Positions 45,822 to 56,715 are shown, numbered from the stretch's first letter. The stretch: DNA of 64,000 nt from Marichromatium purpuratum 984 (GCF_000224005.2 NZ_CP007031.1:2943001-3007000); one strand, 5' to 3'. Notes: generated from the sequence alone by a model not told the origin. Made by a program: numbers and translations.

Positions 45822-47123
45822 TCAGCGCGTCCCGAAGGCGTCGATGGCCGCGCGCAGCTCGACGTGCTCGGCGGCATAGTCTAGCAGGGGAACGCCCTGG
45901 GCGATCGCCTCCCAGGCCTGACGAATGCTCGCCGCACCACCACGCGGGCCATGCGGATGGCCGAACACGCCGCGCCCCGGCACGAAGCCGAAGTCGACGG
46001 TGCCGAGCTTGTCGTGGACCCTTGCAAGGGTGAGCGCGTTGTCGCTGCCGCCCGGGACCGGCAGACTTGGCAACAGCTCGCCCATGGGCTCGAGACAGGC
46101 AGCGGCGTTGGCGCGCACCTCGTCGTCGGAGGTGAACATGCGCGAACCGAAGCCGGGCATGATGACGACGTCGAACCCGGCCAGACGCTGCAGCTTGGCA
46201 AACACCCGCGAGTGGATGCCGAAGCGCTCCATGCGACTGAAGGGCGCGATGAAGGGGAAGTGGGCAACCAGCGGCACCTGGGTGTGCTCGCGCAGCATAC
46301 GCACCGCGCTCAGGCCCACCGGCATGGCGTTGACCAGCAGCGCGTTGGCGCCGCGGGCAACGGCACGATCGTGCAGCTCGATCAGGTTCTCGACCTCGTC
46401 GGTGACATTGGCGAGATAGATCTTGGGGGTGCCGGTCTCGGCCTCGGCGCGACGCCGCGCGGTGCCGAGCAGCTCGGCGCGACGCTCGAGCGGACACCAG
46501 TCGGTGTCGGCGAGCATCTCGTCGTCCTTGGCGATGTCGAGCCCACCGAGCCAGCCCTGGTAGCCGAGTTCGCTGAAGGCCTCGGGCGGCAGACCGATGT
46601 TGGGTTTGATGACACCGAAGAAGATCGGCCGATCATAGGCCTGGAGCCGATCGCGCAGCCCCTGGACGCCGAACTTGGGTCCGGGGAACTGGGCCAGATA
46701 GGCCGCCGGGAAATGGATGTCGAGCAGCTTGACCACCGGCGCGCCGGGCGAGAAGAAGGTGCCCTCGCCGCACACCGCGCTCAGCAGGTTGGGGATGCGC
46801 GGGCCGAAGTTGCGATGGGGATGGGCGATGCGCACCCGGCAGGCGGAGACGCCGGCGGTGACCTCGGGTTCGAGGCCATAGCTGAAGCCCGGACGGTCTC
46901 GCTCCAGCACCTCGAGTTCGACCGCGCGCGCGCCGAAGCGCGGGCGCAGGTCCTCGTCGCTGCCGACGCGGCGCCACTGCGCGGTGGACTGCTCAGCGCA
47001 GAAGTGCGCGACCGCCTCGCGCGGATCGCCGCTGCATTCGAGGTAGTAGTCGAGCAGGATGTAGTCGTCGGCCACCAGCTCGTCGAGCGTGGCGAAGAAG
47101 CCCTCGCAATCGGCAGGGGTCAT
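45822..47123 (-). CDS. RuBisCO-like protein, form IV (photo type)
   Basis: A 433-residue protein. The barrel motifs correspond to RuBisCO but with changed active-site residues: GVIKPNIGL (first Lys at 173 kept, second replaced by Asn175), GLDIAKDDE (carbamylated-Lys position 199 plus Asp/Glu kept), and [11 protein letters not shown] where loop 6 Lys is lacking. This is the pattern of green and purple sulfur bacterial form IV proteins, which do not fix CO2; they have been linked to sulfur or thiosulfate metabolism. It begins 4 bp after yjbQ. The start is ATG 47123. Confidence 0.92.
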   Translation of the reverse strand: MTPADCEGFFATLDELVADDYILLDYYLECSGDPREAVAHFCAEQSTAQWRRVGSDEDLRPRFGARAVELEVLERDRPGFSYGLEPEVTAGVSACRVRIAHPHRNFGPRIPNLLSAVCGEGTFFSPGAPVVKLLDIHFPAAYLAQFPGPKFGVQGLRDRLQAYDRPIFFGVIKPNIGLPPEAFSELGYQGWLGGLDIAKDDEMLADTDWCPLERRAELLGTARRRAEAETGTPKIYLANVTDEVENLIELHDRAVARGANALLVNAMPVGLSAVRMLREHTQVPLVAHFPFIAPFSRMERFGIHSRVFAKLQRLAGFDVVIMPGFGSRMFTSDDEVRANAAACLEPMGELLPSLPVPGGSDNALTLARVHDKLGTVDFGFVPGRGVFGHPHGPRGGAASIRQAWEAIAQGVPLLDYAAEHVELRAAIDAFGTR

Positions 47124-47127
47124 GGGA

Positions 47128-47556
47128 TCAGCGGACTCCGGAGATCTGGATATTGAGGGTGCGCGCCTCGCGCGGACCGTCGAGTTCGACGAAGAAGATC
47201 GACTGCCAGCGACCGAGCAGCAGCTCGCCGTTGTCGACGGGGATACTCTCGGAGGCATTCATGAACAACCCGATGAGATGGGCATGGGCATTCTCGCGAC
47301 CGTCGACCGGCGCCCGGTCGTGCCCATATCCCGCACCCTTGGGCGCCAGACGGGTGAGAAATTCCAGCATGTCCTGCTGCAGCATGGTCTCACGCTCGTT
47401 GAGGGAGACGAAGGCAGTGGTGTGCGGAGAATGAAGGGTGACCGTACCCGCCCGGATCGATTCGCGCGCGAAGGTTGCTTGAACCTCGGCGGTGATATCG
47501 ATGATTTCGATAGGGGCGGTGGTCCGCAGCGACAGGCGGCGGCTGTGGAAATGCAT
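47128..47556 (-). CDS. yjbQ: YjbQ/UPF0047 family protein
   Basis: A 142-residue protein with the family's core: [19 protein letters not shown] and [40 protein letters not shown]. YjbQ proteins have a weak thiamine-phosphate synthase-like activity in suppressor studies; the real role is unclear. It is the first gene of a unit with the RuBisCO-like gene (4-bp gap), downstream of the puf cluster. Confidence 0.88.
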   Translation of the reverse strand: MHFHSRRLSLRTTAPIEIIDITAEVQATFARESIRAGTVTLHSPHTTAFVSLNERETMLQQDMLEFLTRLAPKGAGYGHDRAPVDGRENAHAHLIGLFMNASESIPVDNGELLLGRWQSIFFVELDGPREARTLNIQISGVR

Positions 47557-47634
47557 TGGGAAGGCTGACGTAGCTCGGGAAATGAGGCGTGACGGAGCGA
47601 GGGAGACCGGGGTCCCCTCGTCCGCAACCGGGAA

Positions 47635-47829
47635 TCAGCGCAGGGTCGGCAGGGGCGACATGTCGCCGACGGCCGAGTAGCCGATTGCCTCTCCCTTGAA
47701 CCAGCTGTAATCCGGAACACTGAGCAGCAGCAGATGGAACACCAGCGCACAAGTCGCGAAGGACCCGACCACGGCGATGATGATCATGCGCGGATCAACG
47801 ATCTGCCAGATCTGCCAAATCTTGTTCAT
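47635..47829 (-). CDS. pufA3: Light-harvesting alpha polypeptide (third puf alpha, no beta partner)
   Basis: A 64-residue antenna alpha chain: MNKIWQIWQIVDPRMIIIAVVGSF, then TCALVFHLLLLSVPDYSWF, with the His ligand for bacteriochlorophyll in VFHLLLLS. The C-terminal tail (GEAIGYSAVGDMSPLPTLR) is longer than that of PufA2, and the membrane helix contains polar Ser, Thr and Cys. GGAG lies 8 bp before ATG. It is the last gene of the puf set, separated from pufA2 by 333 bp without a beta gene. Confidence 0.88.
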   Translation of the reverse strand: MNKIWQIWQIVDPRMIIIAVVGSFATCALVFHLLLLSVPDYSWFKGEAIGYSAVGDMSPLPTLR

Positions 47830-48162
47830 TGAGTATCTCCATGAGACATGACTGGAAGGGCTCCAAGTCGCGGGCCATCTCCCGTCAATATCCGCCATGC
47901 GGTTGAACCCTTCGTTCTGGGTCGAGGACACCGCAACTACGCACGAGAATGGACGAAGACTGTCCCCTGCCGAGATCGGATGAGCAGCGACGGCTCACGA
48001 CAGACATAAAGACCGTATGGAACTTTACCGGGAGCAAAGACGGCGACTTCATGTAGAGACCGATCCGCCATCGACGTGTTTTCCCCCACATCGATAAGGG
48101 TTTCGAGGCGCTCCGCTGGCCGCCAGGCAACCAGCGGAGCGCACTCCGTACCACGCGAACGA
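47830..48162. other. Intergenic gap between pufA2 and pufA3 without a beta gene
   Basis: 333 bp. No antenna beta pattern (E-F-H-x-x-F/W...H-x-L-x-W) is found in any minus-strand frame. In Allochromatium vinosum the corresponding place holds pufB3, so this may be a lost gene. Open frames here lack family features. Confidence 0.55.
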
Positions 48163-48297
48163 TTACGCGCCGCTCACCCAGTTGAATGCCGGGCTGCTGA
48201 GCAGGATGAAGTGGATCAGCAGGGCCAGCACGAACAGGAAGCCGAGCAGTGCGACCAGGGTTCTACGCGGATCAAAGATCTGCCAAATCTTATGCAT
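48163..48297 (-). CDS. pufA2: Light-harvesting 1 alpha polypeptide 2
   Basis: A 44-residue alpha chain: [20 protein letters not shown], then [15 protein letters not shown]. It has the classical KIWxxxDPRR start and His in ALLIHF, the magnesium ligand. It follows pufB2 by 81 bp. No C-terminal extension is present, unlike PufA1. Confidence 0.93.
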   Translation of the reverse strand: MHKIWQIFDPRRTLVALLGFLFVLALLIHFILLSSPAFNWVSGA

Positions 48298-48378
48298 GGT
48301 TCTCTCCAGTGTCTTACAGGTGGGTGGATCCGGATCTTCGGGCACCCGATCGGTCTTCGACCAAAAACCCCTGGACTG

Positions 48379-48525
48379 TTACAGCCAGGGACGCCACAAC
48401 CACACGAGGATGTGTGCAACGACGACGATCCCCGTGAACGCGACGAAACTGGACACGAAGATGCCGTGAAATTCCCTGGCTTCGTCTTCGGTCAGTCCAG
48501 ACATCGAGCGGTTTTCATGAGCCAT
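48379..48525 (-). CDS. pufB2: Light-harvesting 1 beta polypeptide 2
   Basis: A 48-residue beta chain: N-terminal [20 protein letters not shown], membrane span with [13 protein letters not shown] at the C-terminus. EFH and AHILxWLWRPW are the antenna beta signatures; the His in VAHIL binds bacteriochlorophyll. It lies between pufC and pufA2. Confidence 0.93.
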   Translation of the reverse strand: MAHENRSMSGLTEDEAREFHGIFVSSFVAFTGIVVVAHILVWLWRPWL

Positions 48526-48691
48526 TGAATGCTTTCCTCTCGATCGTCACCTTAAGCGATCGACTTCGCCGGTGCTCAACGTCCCGGGGGGGCGCATGGC
48601 TCCCTGGGCTGCGACGTTACCGAAGTGCGCACACTCCGGTGCCGTCTAGGGCGTCCCTGCCCCGATCACGAGCGAAGTCCGAGTCCGCCCG

Positions 48692-49879
48692 TTACAGCTG
48701 CTGAGTATCCGCCTCGACAGGCGCAGTCTCCTGCTCCTCGACCGGTGCAGTCTCCTGCTCCTCAGCCGGTGCAGTCTCCTGCTCCTCGACCGGTGCAGCT
48801 TCCTGCTCGGCGACCACGACGGTCTCCTGCTCGGCAGCGGCGGCGGCCTCTTGCTCGGCCTGGGCGACGAGGTCGGCCTGCGGGATGAGACCCGGATAGT
48901 CCTTCAGCATCTTCGCACCATAGAGCGGCTTGTAAGCGCCCTGGTGACAAGTCTTACAGCTGACGCGGTAGGGGTCGCCATAAGGGCCCCGGCGCGAATC
49001 GGGCAGCGCCTCGTTGAGCGGCCACAGGTAGTCCTGGTTGATCTCGCGCACATGGCGGATCGCATACCAGGCGGTGGTCCGCTTGGGCGTGCTCTGATCC
49101 CAGGCGAAGAACGACCGGCTGTTGTGGCAGTAGGTGCAGTTCACGCCCAGCGCATCCGAGATGTGCATCATCAGACCATAGGTCCACTCGGCCTGCTTGA
49201 TCGAGTTGGCGTTCCCCGACGGCAGGGCGGTGTTGCCGATGACGCGGATCTCGTTCTCCTGATCGAGGAACGGGGTCAGCGGATCAAACGGCAGCGACGA
49301 GTAGGCGACGGTCGACACCCCGGAGATGTTCTGACCGGTCGGCACCACGCCCGAGGGCTGATCCGGACCCGGATCGCTGGTCCAGACGTACTCCGGCACC
49401 GGGTTGCCGCGGTGACAGGTGTAGCAAGTCACACCCGTGTCGGCGACGTGGTCCTTCCAGGCGCTGTTGGCACGACGGGTCAGCTCGAACATCCGCCGCG
49501 ACACCACCTTGGTGTAGATGTCGTCGGAGGCGAAGTCACCGGGGACGTGGCAGTAGTTACAGCCCTCTTCCGGAGAGACCCACATGGTCACCGCCACCAT
49601 GGTGCGAGTGAACTCGGCCATGGTGAGGTCGTCGAGCACCTGCACGTTCTGGTAGATATCGGTCGCCATCGGGCCACCGGGAGCCGCCGCCGGGATCACC
49701 TGGGGAGGCAGGTTCTCCTTGATGCTGGCCTCGAGCAGCCGAGGATTCTTGACGTGCTCCATGGCCAGACCGCGGTAGCCGCCCTGCACGACCTCTGGTG
49801 GCGGACGCTCGCACCCGAGCAACACCACCGAAGCAACCAGTGCTACAGCTGGGATGGATGCTTGCTTGCCAATATTCAT
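48692..49879 (-). CDS. pufC: Photosynthetic reaction-centre tetraheme cytochrome c subunit
   Basis: A 395-residue lipoprotein: lipobox LLGC with Cys23, and four haem motifs CNYCH (107-111), CYTCH (152-156), CTYCH (248-252) and CKTCH (308-312). It donates electrons to the special pair. The start overlaps the pufM stop as ATGA. Unusually the C-terminus extends by about 55 residues rich in Glu, Gln and Ala, ending in three EEQETAP repeats. Confidence 0.96.
   Translation of the reverse strand: MNIGKQASIPAVALVASVVLLGCERPPPEVVQGGYRGLAMEHVKNPRLLEASIKENLPPQVIPAAAPGGPMATDIYQNVQVLDDLTMAEFTRTMVAVTMWVSPEEGCNYCHVPGDFASDDIYTKVVSRRMFELTRRANSAWKDHVADTGVTCYTCHRGNPVPEYVWTSDPGPDQPSGVVPTGQNISGVSTVAYSSLPFDPLTPFLDQENEIRVIGNTALPSGNANSIKQAEWTYGLMMHISDALGVNCTYCHNSRSFFAWDQSTPKRTTAWYAIRHVREINQDYLWPLNEALPDSRRGPYGDPYRVSCKTCHQGAYKPLYGAKMLKDYPGLIPQADLVAQAEQEAAAAAEQETVVVAEQEAAPVEEQETAPAEEQETAPVEEQETAPVEADTQQL
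48714..48809 (-). repeat. 24-bp coding repeats in the pufC tail
   Basis: GTCTCCTGCTCCTC units recur with an exact period of 24 bp (8 codons), coding EEQETAPV or EEQETAPA. Three full units are clear with weaker units upstream in the gene. Confidence 0.75.
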
Positions 49880-50850
49880 TGCGACACCCCCTGCAGCATC
49901 AACGGGTCTTGCACGGTGGTTTCGATCGGATAGCTCGGCGCGACGCCGTGCTTGACCGCCCAGAGGTACCAGTTGTCGACAACGGTGCCGGTGAGCAGGA
50001 TGCCGATACCAGCGGTGATCACGGTCAGGACCGCACACCACCAGGCCCAGCGGTGGATCGACTCCATGGTCGCGTTGAAGCCCATGGTCCAACGCCAGAA
50101 CAGTGCGGCACGCTCGGCGGCGGTACCACGATCCACCACCTGGTCGATCTCACGGTCGCCACCGAAGCGGCTCACCGCCAGGATGGTCGCGCCGTGCATG
50201 GCGAAGAGCAGCGCCGAACCGTAGAGGAAGGCGATCGAGACCATGTGGAACGGGTTGTAGTACAGGTTCCCGTAACGGATCGAGAAGGCAGCCGTCCAGT
50301 CCAGGTGGGGGAAGATGCCGAAGGGCACGGCCTCGGCCCAACTTCCCATCATCACCGGGCGAATGAAGCCCAGGCTGAGATAGAAGAAGATGGCCGCCGC
50401 GAACGCCCAGGAGAGGTACTGGCTCATACCCAGGTCGGCCGCACGCTTGTAGGTGCGAATCCACCACAGGATGATCGAGGTGGTCAGGAAGAACCCGGTC
50501 GCCAGCCACCAGCCACCTTCGGTGAGCGGCGGAATGGTCAGACCGTACTCCGGAGCCGGCGGCTCGAGTGCGAGCCAGAAGAAGTTCTTGACGAACTCGA
50601 TCGGGCTCCAGTCGACGCTGGCCAGCATGTTGAAGCCGATGATCAGCAGCGCGATGGTGCCGAAGATCAGCGACAGAGTGCCGGTGAATCCGAGATAGAT
50701 GGGACCGAACTGTGCGTCACCGATCTTCCCGAGCCAGTAGGAGAAAATAGGCTTTCCGAGACGTGGTAGCTTACCCTTCGGCAGCGGCACACCCGGATAG
50801 GCCGGGCAGCGCACTTGCACGCTCGTAAAGATGTTCTGATATTCAGGCAT
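49876..50850 (-). CDS. pufM: Photosynthetic reaction-centre M subunit
   Basis: A 324-residue five-helix protein. It carries the conserved [10 protein letters not shown] and [26 protein letters not shown] (quinone and iron-binding region) and [19 protein letters not shown] with another iron ligand. With PufL it binds the special pair, pheophytins, quinones and iron. It is 16 bp after pufL, the usual tight spacing. Confidence 0.97.
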   Translation of the reverse strand: MPEYQNIFTSVQVRCPAYPGVPLPKGKLPRLGKPIFSYWLGKIGDAQFGPIYLGFTGTLSLIFGTIALLIIGFNMLASVDWSPIEFVKNFFWLALEPPAPEYGLTIPPLTEGGWWLATGFFLTTSIILWWIRTYKRAADLGMSQYLSWAFAAAIFFYLSLGFIRPVMMGSWAEAVPFGIFPHLDWTAAFSIRYGNLYYNPFHMVSIAFLYGSALLFAMHGATILAVSRFGGDREIDQVVDRGTAAERAALFWRWTMGFNATMESIHRWAWWCAVLTVITAGIGILLTGTVVDNWYLWAVKHGVAPSYPIETTVQDPLMLQGVSQ

Positions 50851-50866
50851 TGTAGTCTCCTAGATC

Positions 50867-51703
50867 CTACCAGAGCGGAAGCTCGAGCCACCAGTTCCAC
50901 CATTCCGGCCAACCGCGGGTCCAGAAGGGGCCACTGATGACGATACACACCGCGCTCCAGAAGACGGCGGCCAGCGCCAGGAACAGACCCAGGCGGTGGA
51001 TGCCGAGTGCGCCGATGGAGTAGCCGACGAGATCACGGAAGAAGGTGTTCTCGTGCTCACCGGTCTTGACCGGCTCACCCTTCTGAGGATTGGTCACCGA
51101 CAGGATCAGCGAGCCGTGCATCGACAGCGCCAAGCAGGTGGTGAAGAAGAAGGTGATGCCGAGCATGTGCGCCGGGTTGTAGTGGAAGTGGAGGAACTGG
51201 TACCCCACGTTCGACACCCAGTCGAGGTGACTCAGGATCCCGTAGGGGAAGCCGTGCCCCCAGGCACCCATCAGCACCGGACGAACGACCACCAGCGTCA
51301 GGTAGGCACCGATCGCGAACGCGAATGCGAAGGGAATGTGGAACCCGATACCGAGCTTGCGGCAGATCTCCACCTCGCGTAGCGCCCAGGACACGAAGGC
51401 GCCGATGGCGCAGATGGTGATGATTTGCCACAACCCACCTTCGGTCAGCGGTGCCATGCCTAGACCATAACTCAGGTCCGGCGGCGCGATGCTGATCTGC
51501 CAGAGGTTGTAAGTCTGAAGTTCGGCGTTGGGACCGATGGTGGCGCCCCAGACGATCAGGAGCACACCCAACAATGCGAAGAAGAAGCCCGTCACTCCGA
51601 AGAAGCCGACATAGAACGGCCCCACCCAGAAGTCGAATAGGTCTCCCCCTATCAGCGTCCCGCCACGGACGCGGTATTTTCTCTCAAAACTGAGCATGGC
51701 CAT
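50867..51703 (-). CDS. pufL: Photosynthetic reaction-centre L subunit
   Basis: A 278-residue five-helix protein starting [21 protein letters not shown], with the ligand region [30 protein letters not shown] and the C-terminal helix around [18 protein letters not shown]. Length matches PufL. It follows a stem-loop downstream of pufA1 which probably sets the L/M level below that of antenna. Confidence 0.97.
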   Translation of the reverse strand: MAMLSFERKYRVRGGTLIGGDLFDFWVGPFYVGFFGVTGFFFALLGVLLIVWGATIGPNAELQTYNLWQISIAPPDLSYGLGMAPLTEGGLWQIITICAIGAFVSWALREVEICRKLGIGFHIPFAFAFAIGAYLTLVVVRPVLMGAWGHGFPYGILSHLDWVSNVGYQFLHFHYNPAHMLGITFFFTTCLALSMHGSLILSVTNPQKGEPVKTGEHENTFFRDLVGYSIGALGIHRLGLFLALAAVFWSAVCIVISGPFWTRGWPEWWNWWLELPLW

Positions 51704-51752
51704 CGTAAAAATCCTCTGCTGGGGAGGCCCCGAGCCGGTTGCCTCCTCTTAG

Positions 51753-51768
51753 CCTGTCGCACGACAGG
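51753..51768 (-). ncRNA. Intercistronic mRNA hairpin between pufA1 and pufL
   Basis: CCTGTCG (51753-51759) pairs with CGACAGG (51762-51768). It is followed by a second, imperfect inverted repeat (about 51771-51795). In other purple bacteria hairpins here slow decay of the antenna part of the puf mRNA. The role here is inferred. Confidence 0.5.
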
Positions 51769-51818
51769 TGGACTCGACCACCAGGGTCGGGTCACGCCCG
51801 TCGCCCCCGTTGAAAACC

Positions 51819-52022
51819 TTACTGGTTCTGGGGCACAACCGGCGTCACCTGCTGGACCGGCGAGGCCGGGATACCGTCCTCGAGCCAGTTGAACTCAGTG
51901 GTGCTCAGCAGAATCATGTGGATGGCGAGAGCCAGCACGAGCAGGAAGGCGAAGATGGCGATCAGGACACGACGCGGATCGATGAGCATCCAGATCTTCC
52001 ACATGGTTTCAGTCGGGAACAT
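51819..52022 (-). CDS. pufA1: Light-harvesting 1 alpha polypeptide 1
   Basis: A 67-residue alpha chain: [20 protein letters not shown], helix with [16 protein letters not shown] (His ligand), and a C-terminal tail of about 20 residues rich in Pro, Val and Gln. ATG 52022 is preceded by GGAG; a TTG two codons upstream is less likely. Confidence 0.94.
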   Translation of the reverse strand: MFPTETMWKIWMLIDPRRVLIAIFAFLLVLALAIHMILLSTTEFNWLEDGIPASPVQQVTPVVPQNQ

Positions 52023-52108
52023 AGTCAATTCTCCTCAAAAAATCGTAAGGGTCGTGCAGCAGTTGCCGCGCAGGCCGCCCAGGCGATGCCTGTGCACCTA
52101 CACTCGGA

Positions 52109-52252
52109 TCAGAGCCAGGGACGCCACAGCCAAGCGAGGATGTGCGCCACGACCACGATGCCGAAAAAGGCCATCATGCTCTGTACGAAGATGCCGTGGA
52201 ACTCCTGCGCTTCCTGCTCGGTCAGACCGCTCAGGCTGGGGTTGTCAGCCAT
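52109..52252 (-). CDS. pufB1: Light-harvesting 1 beta polypeptide 1
   Basis: A 47-residue beta chain: N-terminal [20 protein letters not shown] and C-terminal [12 protein letters not shown] with the ligand His. CGGAGG precedes the ATG. It is the first gene of the puf operon proper. Confidence 0.94.
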   Translation of the reverse strand: MADNPSLSGLTEQEAQEFHGIFVQSMMAFFGIVVVAHILAWLWRPWL

Positions 52253-52569
52253 TGGATAAATCCTCCGAATTTGGAGCTAAACCTCAATTACGCCGCACTT
52301 GCCCCGTGCGGCGACGGGGGCCGTGAGACTGTCCGCCACGGCTGATAAGGCACCCAAGGCCAGTCGGGCGAAGTCCCATCGTGCCGATCTCCCCCTGGAG
52401 GGCGATTGGCAATCCGATACACCACCCCCGGATACCTCTTGTACCCCGATTCCGTTCGCTCCTTGCTCGGAGATCGATCGAGGTTGGCGTCGTGCGCATG
52501 GCTCACGGATGACTCACAACAGCGCGGACTCGAAAGTACGATGGCCCTACGGGCTGGCTGGATTTTGGG
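52253..52569. other. puf leader region
   Basis: About 317 bp between the control sites at 52570-52613 and pufB1. No pufQ-like gene is recognised. Small open frames in both strands have no family features. It probably holds the puf promoter and mRNA leader. Confidence 0.5.
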
Positions 52570-52613
52570 TGTCAGTCTAGCTTGACTGACACAGATGTCA
52601 ATCTACATTTACA
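52570..52613 (-). promoter_or_regulatory. Tandem CrtJ/PpsR-type sites upstream of puf
   Basis: TGTCAGTCTAGCTTGACT (52570-52587, TGT-N12-ACt) and TGTCAATCTACATTTACA (52596-52613, TGT-N12-ACA) are separated by exactly 8 bp, the spacing that CrtJ/PpsR uses cooperatively. TGTCAGTC and GACTGACA also form an overlapping inverted repeat. Confidence 0.65.
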
Positions 52614-52822
52614 CCAGTTTTTCGCCCAACCATGCCCCGGATCAGGATTCGATCCACCCCGGGACGACGAGGCGTGGTGTAAGCATTGAAATGACGGCGA
52701 CGGACGCGCCACGGGAGGAGAGAGAAGTCGCGCCCCAAGGCGGGCGGAGCGCGAACGACAGGGTCGGACACAGACACCGAGACGAGGCCAGTCACCCCGC
52801 CTCGGCGCCTCTGGAGCAGGAC

Positions 52823-54271
52823 TCAAGCGCTGGAGACGACCGTGCGCGACTGCTCCACCTGCGCGACTTCGACCTGCTCGAGGCCGGCGGTACGTGCGGC
52901 ACGCTCGGCGGCGTCACGCAACCGCTTGGCCGCCGAGATGCGCACCAACACCGGCTGCGCCTCGACGATCTGGTCGAACAGCGCGCGCGCCTCGGGCGCC
53001 CAGGGCAGCTCGCGGTGCATCCGCGCCGGCGTCGGATCGACGCGATCGAGATCACTGCCCAGCGGCAGGATGTTGAACAGCGTGTCGAACAGTGCGTTGC
53101 ACACCTCCTGGACCAGATAGGTCGCCCCGGCATAGCCCATGAAGGGGGTGCCGGTATGACGCCGGATCACGGTCCCCGGGAAGGAGGCCGGGATATAGGT
53201 CGCGCGGGCACCGATCTCGGCGAGATACATGCGCTCGTTGTAGCTGCCGAAGACGATCAGCGGGGTCTTCTCCTGCACCGCGGTGCGGATCGCATCGTTG
53301 TCGATCTTCACCCCGGCGCGGCGCGAGAAGGCGAAGTTGCACGGCAGCCCCAGCTCGTCCTCGAGGAAGTGGCGCACTCCACGGGCATAGGTCTCGCTGG
53401 CCGAGATGCCGAAACTCGCGGTACCGAAGAAGTCCTGGGTGACCGAGCGCCACAGATCCCAGATCGGCTTGATGGTGGTGTGCTTCTCGCGCTCGATGAA
53501 GGGCTCGGGGTCGAGCCCGAGCAGCTCACCGAGAGTACGCAGGAACTTGGTGGTGCTGTGCAGCCCGATCGGCGCCTGCAAATAGGGTCGATCCAGCGCC
53601 TCGCACAGCGCCCGACCGCTCTCGCGATACAGGCACACGTTGACGTCGGCGTCGGCGAGCCTGGGGATCTCCGAGAGTTCGCAGCCGAGCGGAAAGGTCA
53701 GGTTGACCTCGGCGCCGATCCCCTCGATCAGCCGCTGGATCTCGGCCAGATCCGAGGGCATGTTGAAGGTGCCATACATCGGACCGATGATGTTCACCTT
53801 CGGCTTCTCGTCCGGGCCGCGCTCGCGGCGCTTCGCCGCCTTGCCCTTCTTCGGTCCGTACTGGGTCCACAACCAGTACATCGCGCGATTGGCGCTCTGC
53901 CACTGGTCCTCGTCGATGGTGCGCGGCAGGAAGCGCTGGATATTGGTGCCTGCGGGGGTCACGCCACCGCCGATCATCTCGGCGATCGAACCGGTCACCA
54001 CCACTGTCGGCAGTTTCGGATCGAGGCTCTCGAAGGCTCGGCGCATCGCCTGCTCGGTCCCCTCCTGCCCCAGCTCCTCCTCACCCAGCCCGGTCACCGC
54101 CACCGGCAGCTCGTGCGGCGGCAGACCGTCGGTGTAGTGCAGCACCGCCGTCACCGGCAGGTTCTCGCAGCCCACCGGGCCGTCGATGATCACCTGCAGA
54201 CCCTTGACGGCGGTGAAGACGTAGACAGAGCCCCAGTAACCGCCAGCGCGGTCGAGGTCGTTGATCAGCAT
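52823..54271 (-). CDS. bchZ: Chlorophyllide a reductase subunit Z
   Basis: A 482-residue nitrogenase-like subunit that with BchY forms the catalytic core for reduction of the chlorin B ring. It includes [22 protein letters not shown] (cluster Cys region) and [20 protein letters not shown]; later [22 protein letters not shown]. It is 13 bp after bchY and the last bch gene before puf. Confidence 0.96.
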   Translation of the reverse strand: MLINDLDRAGGYWGSVYVFTAVKGLQVIIDGPVGCENLPVTAVLHYTDGLPPHELPVAVTGLGEEELGQEGTEQAMRRAFESLDPKLPTVVVTGSIAEMIGGGVTPAGTNIQRFLPRTIDEDQWQSANRAMYWLWTQYGPKKGKAAKRRERGPDEKPKVNIIGPMYGTFNMPSDLAEIQRLIEGIGAEVNLTFPLGCELSEIPRLADADVNVCLYRESGRALCEALDRPYLQAPIGLHSTTKFLRTLGELLGLDPEPFIEREKHTTIKPIWDLWRSVTQDFFGTASFGISASETYARGVRHFLEDELGLPCNFAFSRRAGVKIDNDAIRTAVQEKTPLIVFGSYNERMYLAEIGARATYIPASFPGTVIRRHTGTPFMGYAGATYLVQEVCNALFDTLFNILPLGSDLDRVDPTPARMHRELPWAPEARALFDQIVEAQPVLVRISAAKRLRDAAERAARTAGLEQVEVAQVEQSRTVVSSA

Positions 54272-54284
54272 CGGTAGGACGTCC

Positions 54285-55766
54285 TCAGTGCGCGGCTCGG
54301 GCCGACTTAGCGCGACGCGTGCCGGGCGCCACGGGCCAGACCCCGCTCGTGGCCCCCTCCCCGACCCCGGCGAAGAACGCCTTCATGGTGTCGAAGCGGG
54401 CACGGTTGCCCAGCGCAGCGTTGATCACCTGCGCCAACGAGCCGGCCCCGGCAGGCCCCATCAGCGGGCGTGCCGAGATCAGATTGGTGAAATAGAGCGC
54501 GGGGATGGTCATCTCCTTGGCCGCCTGCACCACCGGCGTGGTGCCGATGGCCAGATCCGGCTCGAGTGCCTTCACCGCAGCCAGGTCCTGCTCCAGCGAG
54601 GCGCGGAACTGCACCGGCACGCCGCGCTCCTCGAGCCAGGCCAGATCGGCCTCCGACCAAGGCGTACGCGGACAGGCGGTGCCGACATAGGGCACCTCGG
54701 CACCGGATTCGATCAACAGGCGCGCGACCAGCAGCTCCGAACCCTCGTAACCGGAGACCAGCACCCGCCCCTTGATCGGCGCACCGGAGAGCGCGCCCTT
54801 GATCGCCGGCAGGAAACGGTTCTTCGCCGCGTCGACCGCATCACGCGCAACCCCGCAAGCCTCGCCGATGGCGTCGAGCCAGGCGGCGGTGCCCTCGACC
54901 CCGACCGGGGCCGATCCCACCACCGAGCGTCCGGCGGCGATGAACTCGCGCGCGCTGTCGGCGTAATGCGGATGGATCGCGGCGGCGGCAGCGCAATCGA
55001 GCGCGGCATAGAGTTCACGCCACTCGCGGGTCGGAATCACCGGACCGGCGGCCAGCCCGAGCGGCTCGAGCAACATGCCGATGCCGACCGGATCGGCCGG
55101 GAACATCTCGCCGAGCAGGGTGACCGTGGGACGCTCGCTGCGACCACCGCGCGGCGCCTGTACCGGCCCCTGCTCGGCCTCGCGGCGGGCGTAGTTGAGC
55201 ATCGCCCCGGCGAGCACGTCCTTGGCCTCGGCATGGGTCGGCACACCGAAGCCGGGGATGTCGATGCCGAGCACACGCACCCCGTTGTGCTCCTTGGGCA
55301 GCAGCCGCAGCGGCACACCGGAGGCGGTCGGCACGCACAGATTGATCACCACGATGGTGTCGTAACGCTCGGGATCGGCAAGCGTGTCGACGGCCTCGCG
55401 CACATCCTCGTAGAGCTGGCCGGAGACCAGGCTCTCGGAGTCGAACGGGATGTAGCCGATCGAGCGACGCGCGCCATAGAAGTGAGCGGTGAAGCTCAGA
55501 CCGTAGACACAGCAGCCGGAGCCGACCATCAGCATCGCGGTACGACGCATCCGCAACCCGACGCGCAGCGCGCCGAACGAGGGACACATGGTCTGCGGCT
55601 GGTCGTGCGGGGCGGCGACCGCGTTGGCGTCGAGCCGCGCGATCAGCGCGCTGTCGCCGGCGGTCTCGGCGGCGTGACGCAGCACGTCGCGGTGCTGACA
55701 GACACCATCGCCAGGAGCGGCGACGAGCTGCGAGCCGCGGGGGCCGTCCTGGTGCTGATCAGACAT
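54285..55766 (-). CDS. bchY: Chlorophyllide a reductase subunit Y
   Basis: A 493-residue subunit with [43 protein letters not shown] containing the expected Cys residues for the Fe-S cluster, and [23 protein letters not shown] 55766 overlaps the bchX end by 8 bp. It works with BchZ and the ATPase BchX. Confidence 0.96.
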   Translation of the reverse strand: MSDQHQDGPRGSQLVAAPGDGVCQHRDVLRHAAETAGDSALIARLDANAVAAPHDQPQTMCPSFGALRVGLRMRRTAMLMVGSGCCVYGLSFTAHFYGARRSIGYIPFDSESLVSGQLYEDVREAVDTLADPERYDTIVVINLCVPTASGVPLRLLPKEHNGVRVLGIDIPGFGVPTHAEAKDVLAGAMLNYARREAEQGPVQAPRGGRSERPTVTLLGEMFPADPVGIGMLLEPLGLAAGPVIPTREWRELYAALDCAAAAAIHPHYADSAREFIAAGRSVVGSAPVGVEGTAAWLDAIGEACGVARDAVDAAKNRFLPAIKGALSGAPIKGRVLVSGYEGSELLVARLLIESGAEVPYVGTACPRTPWSEADLAWLEERGVPVQFRASLEQDLAAVKALEPDLAIGTTPVVQAAKEMTIPALYFTNLISARPLMGPAGAGSLAQVINAALGNRARFDTMKAFFAGVGEGATSGVWPVAPGTRRAKSARAAH

Positions 55767-56715
55767 CGTCGTAGACCACCTCGAGCGAGGGCCGCTCGAT
55801 CGCGGCGGTGCTGCACATGTCGGTCGGCTGTGCCGGATCGAGCACCACGTTGCGACCCACCTCATCGCCCTTGAACAGACCGAGCAGCCCCTCGTGATCG
55901 AGCGGCTTGGGACGGCGCGGCGGTGCCTCGGCGACATTGCTCGCCAGCTCCTCGAACAGCGGCCCCCAACGTTCGCCGGGACGACCGATGATCTCGTAAT
56001 TGGCGCTCTTGCGGCGGATCTCCTCGTGCGCCGGGATGGTGGCGAGGATCGGGATGTCGACCGAGCTGGCAAAGGCCTGGGCCTCGCCGGTGCCGTCGTC
56101 CTTGTTGATCACCATGCCGGCGACGCCGACGTTGCCACCGAGCCCGGCGAAGTACTCGACCGCCGAGCAGACGTTGTTGGCGACGTAGAGCGACTGCAGG
56201 TCGTTGGAGCCGACCACGATCACCTTCTGACAGAGGTCGCGGGCGATCGGCAGACCGAAGCCGCCGCAGACCACGTCACCGAGGAAGTCGAGCAGCACGT
56301 AGTCGAAGTCCCAGTCATTGAAGCCGAGACGCTCGAGCAGCTCGAAGCCGTGGATGATGCCGCGCCCACCACAGCCACGCCCGACCTCGGGACCGCCGAG
56401 TTCCATCGCGAACACGCCGTCGCGCTTGAAGCAGACATCACTGATCACGACCTCCTCGCCGGCGCGCTTCTTCGCCGCCGAGGTCCCGAGAATGGTCGGG
56501 CAGGAGCGCCCACCGAACAGCAGCGTGGCGGTATCGCTCTTCGGGTCGCAGCCGATCAGCAGCACCTTTTTGCCCTGCTGTGCCAGCATGTACGACAGGT
56601 TGGCCAGCGTGAAGCTCTTGCCGATGCCACCCTTGCCGTAGATGGCGATGATCTGCGTCTCCTTGGCCGCGGATGCCGCGCAGACCGGCGCGGGGGTATT
56701 GACGGATACGCTCAC
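55759..56715 (-). CDS. bchX: Chlorophyllide a reductase iron protein
   Basis: A 318-residue ATPase: P-loop GKGGIGKS (27-34), CDPKSDTATLLFGGRSC, and the two Fe-S Cys regions GPEVGRGCGGRG and DFLGDVVCGGFGLP. It passes electrons to BchYZ. GTG 56715 overlaps the bchC stop (GTGA) and has GGAG upstream; ATG 56751 inside bchC is an alternative. Confidence 0.95.
   Translation of the reverse strand: MSVSVNTPAPVCAASAAKETQIIAIYGKGGIGKSFTLANLSYMLAQQGKKVLLIGCDPKSDTATLLFGGRSCPTILGTSAAKKRAGEEVVISDVCFKRDGVFAMELGGPEVGRGCGGRGIIHGFELLERLGFNDWDFDYVLLDFLGDVVCGGFGLPIARDLCQKVIVVGSNDLQSLYVANNVCSAVEYFAGLGGNVGVAGMVINKDDGTGEAQAFASSVDIPILATIPAHEEIRRKSANYEIIGRPGERWGPLFEELASNVAEAPPRRPKPLDHEGLLGLFKGDEVGRNVVLDPAQPTDMCSTAAIERPSLEVVYDDV

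Noticed and set aside
52253-52569. A pufQ gene before pufB1
   Set aside because: No frame with PufQ features; purple sulfur bacteria usually lack it.
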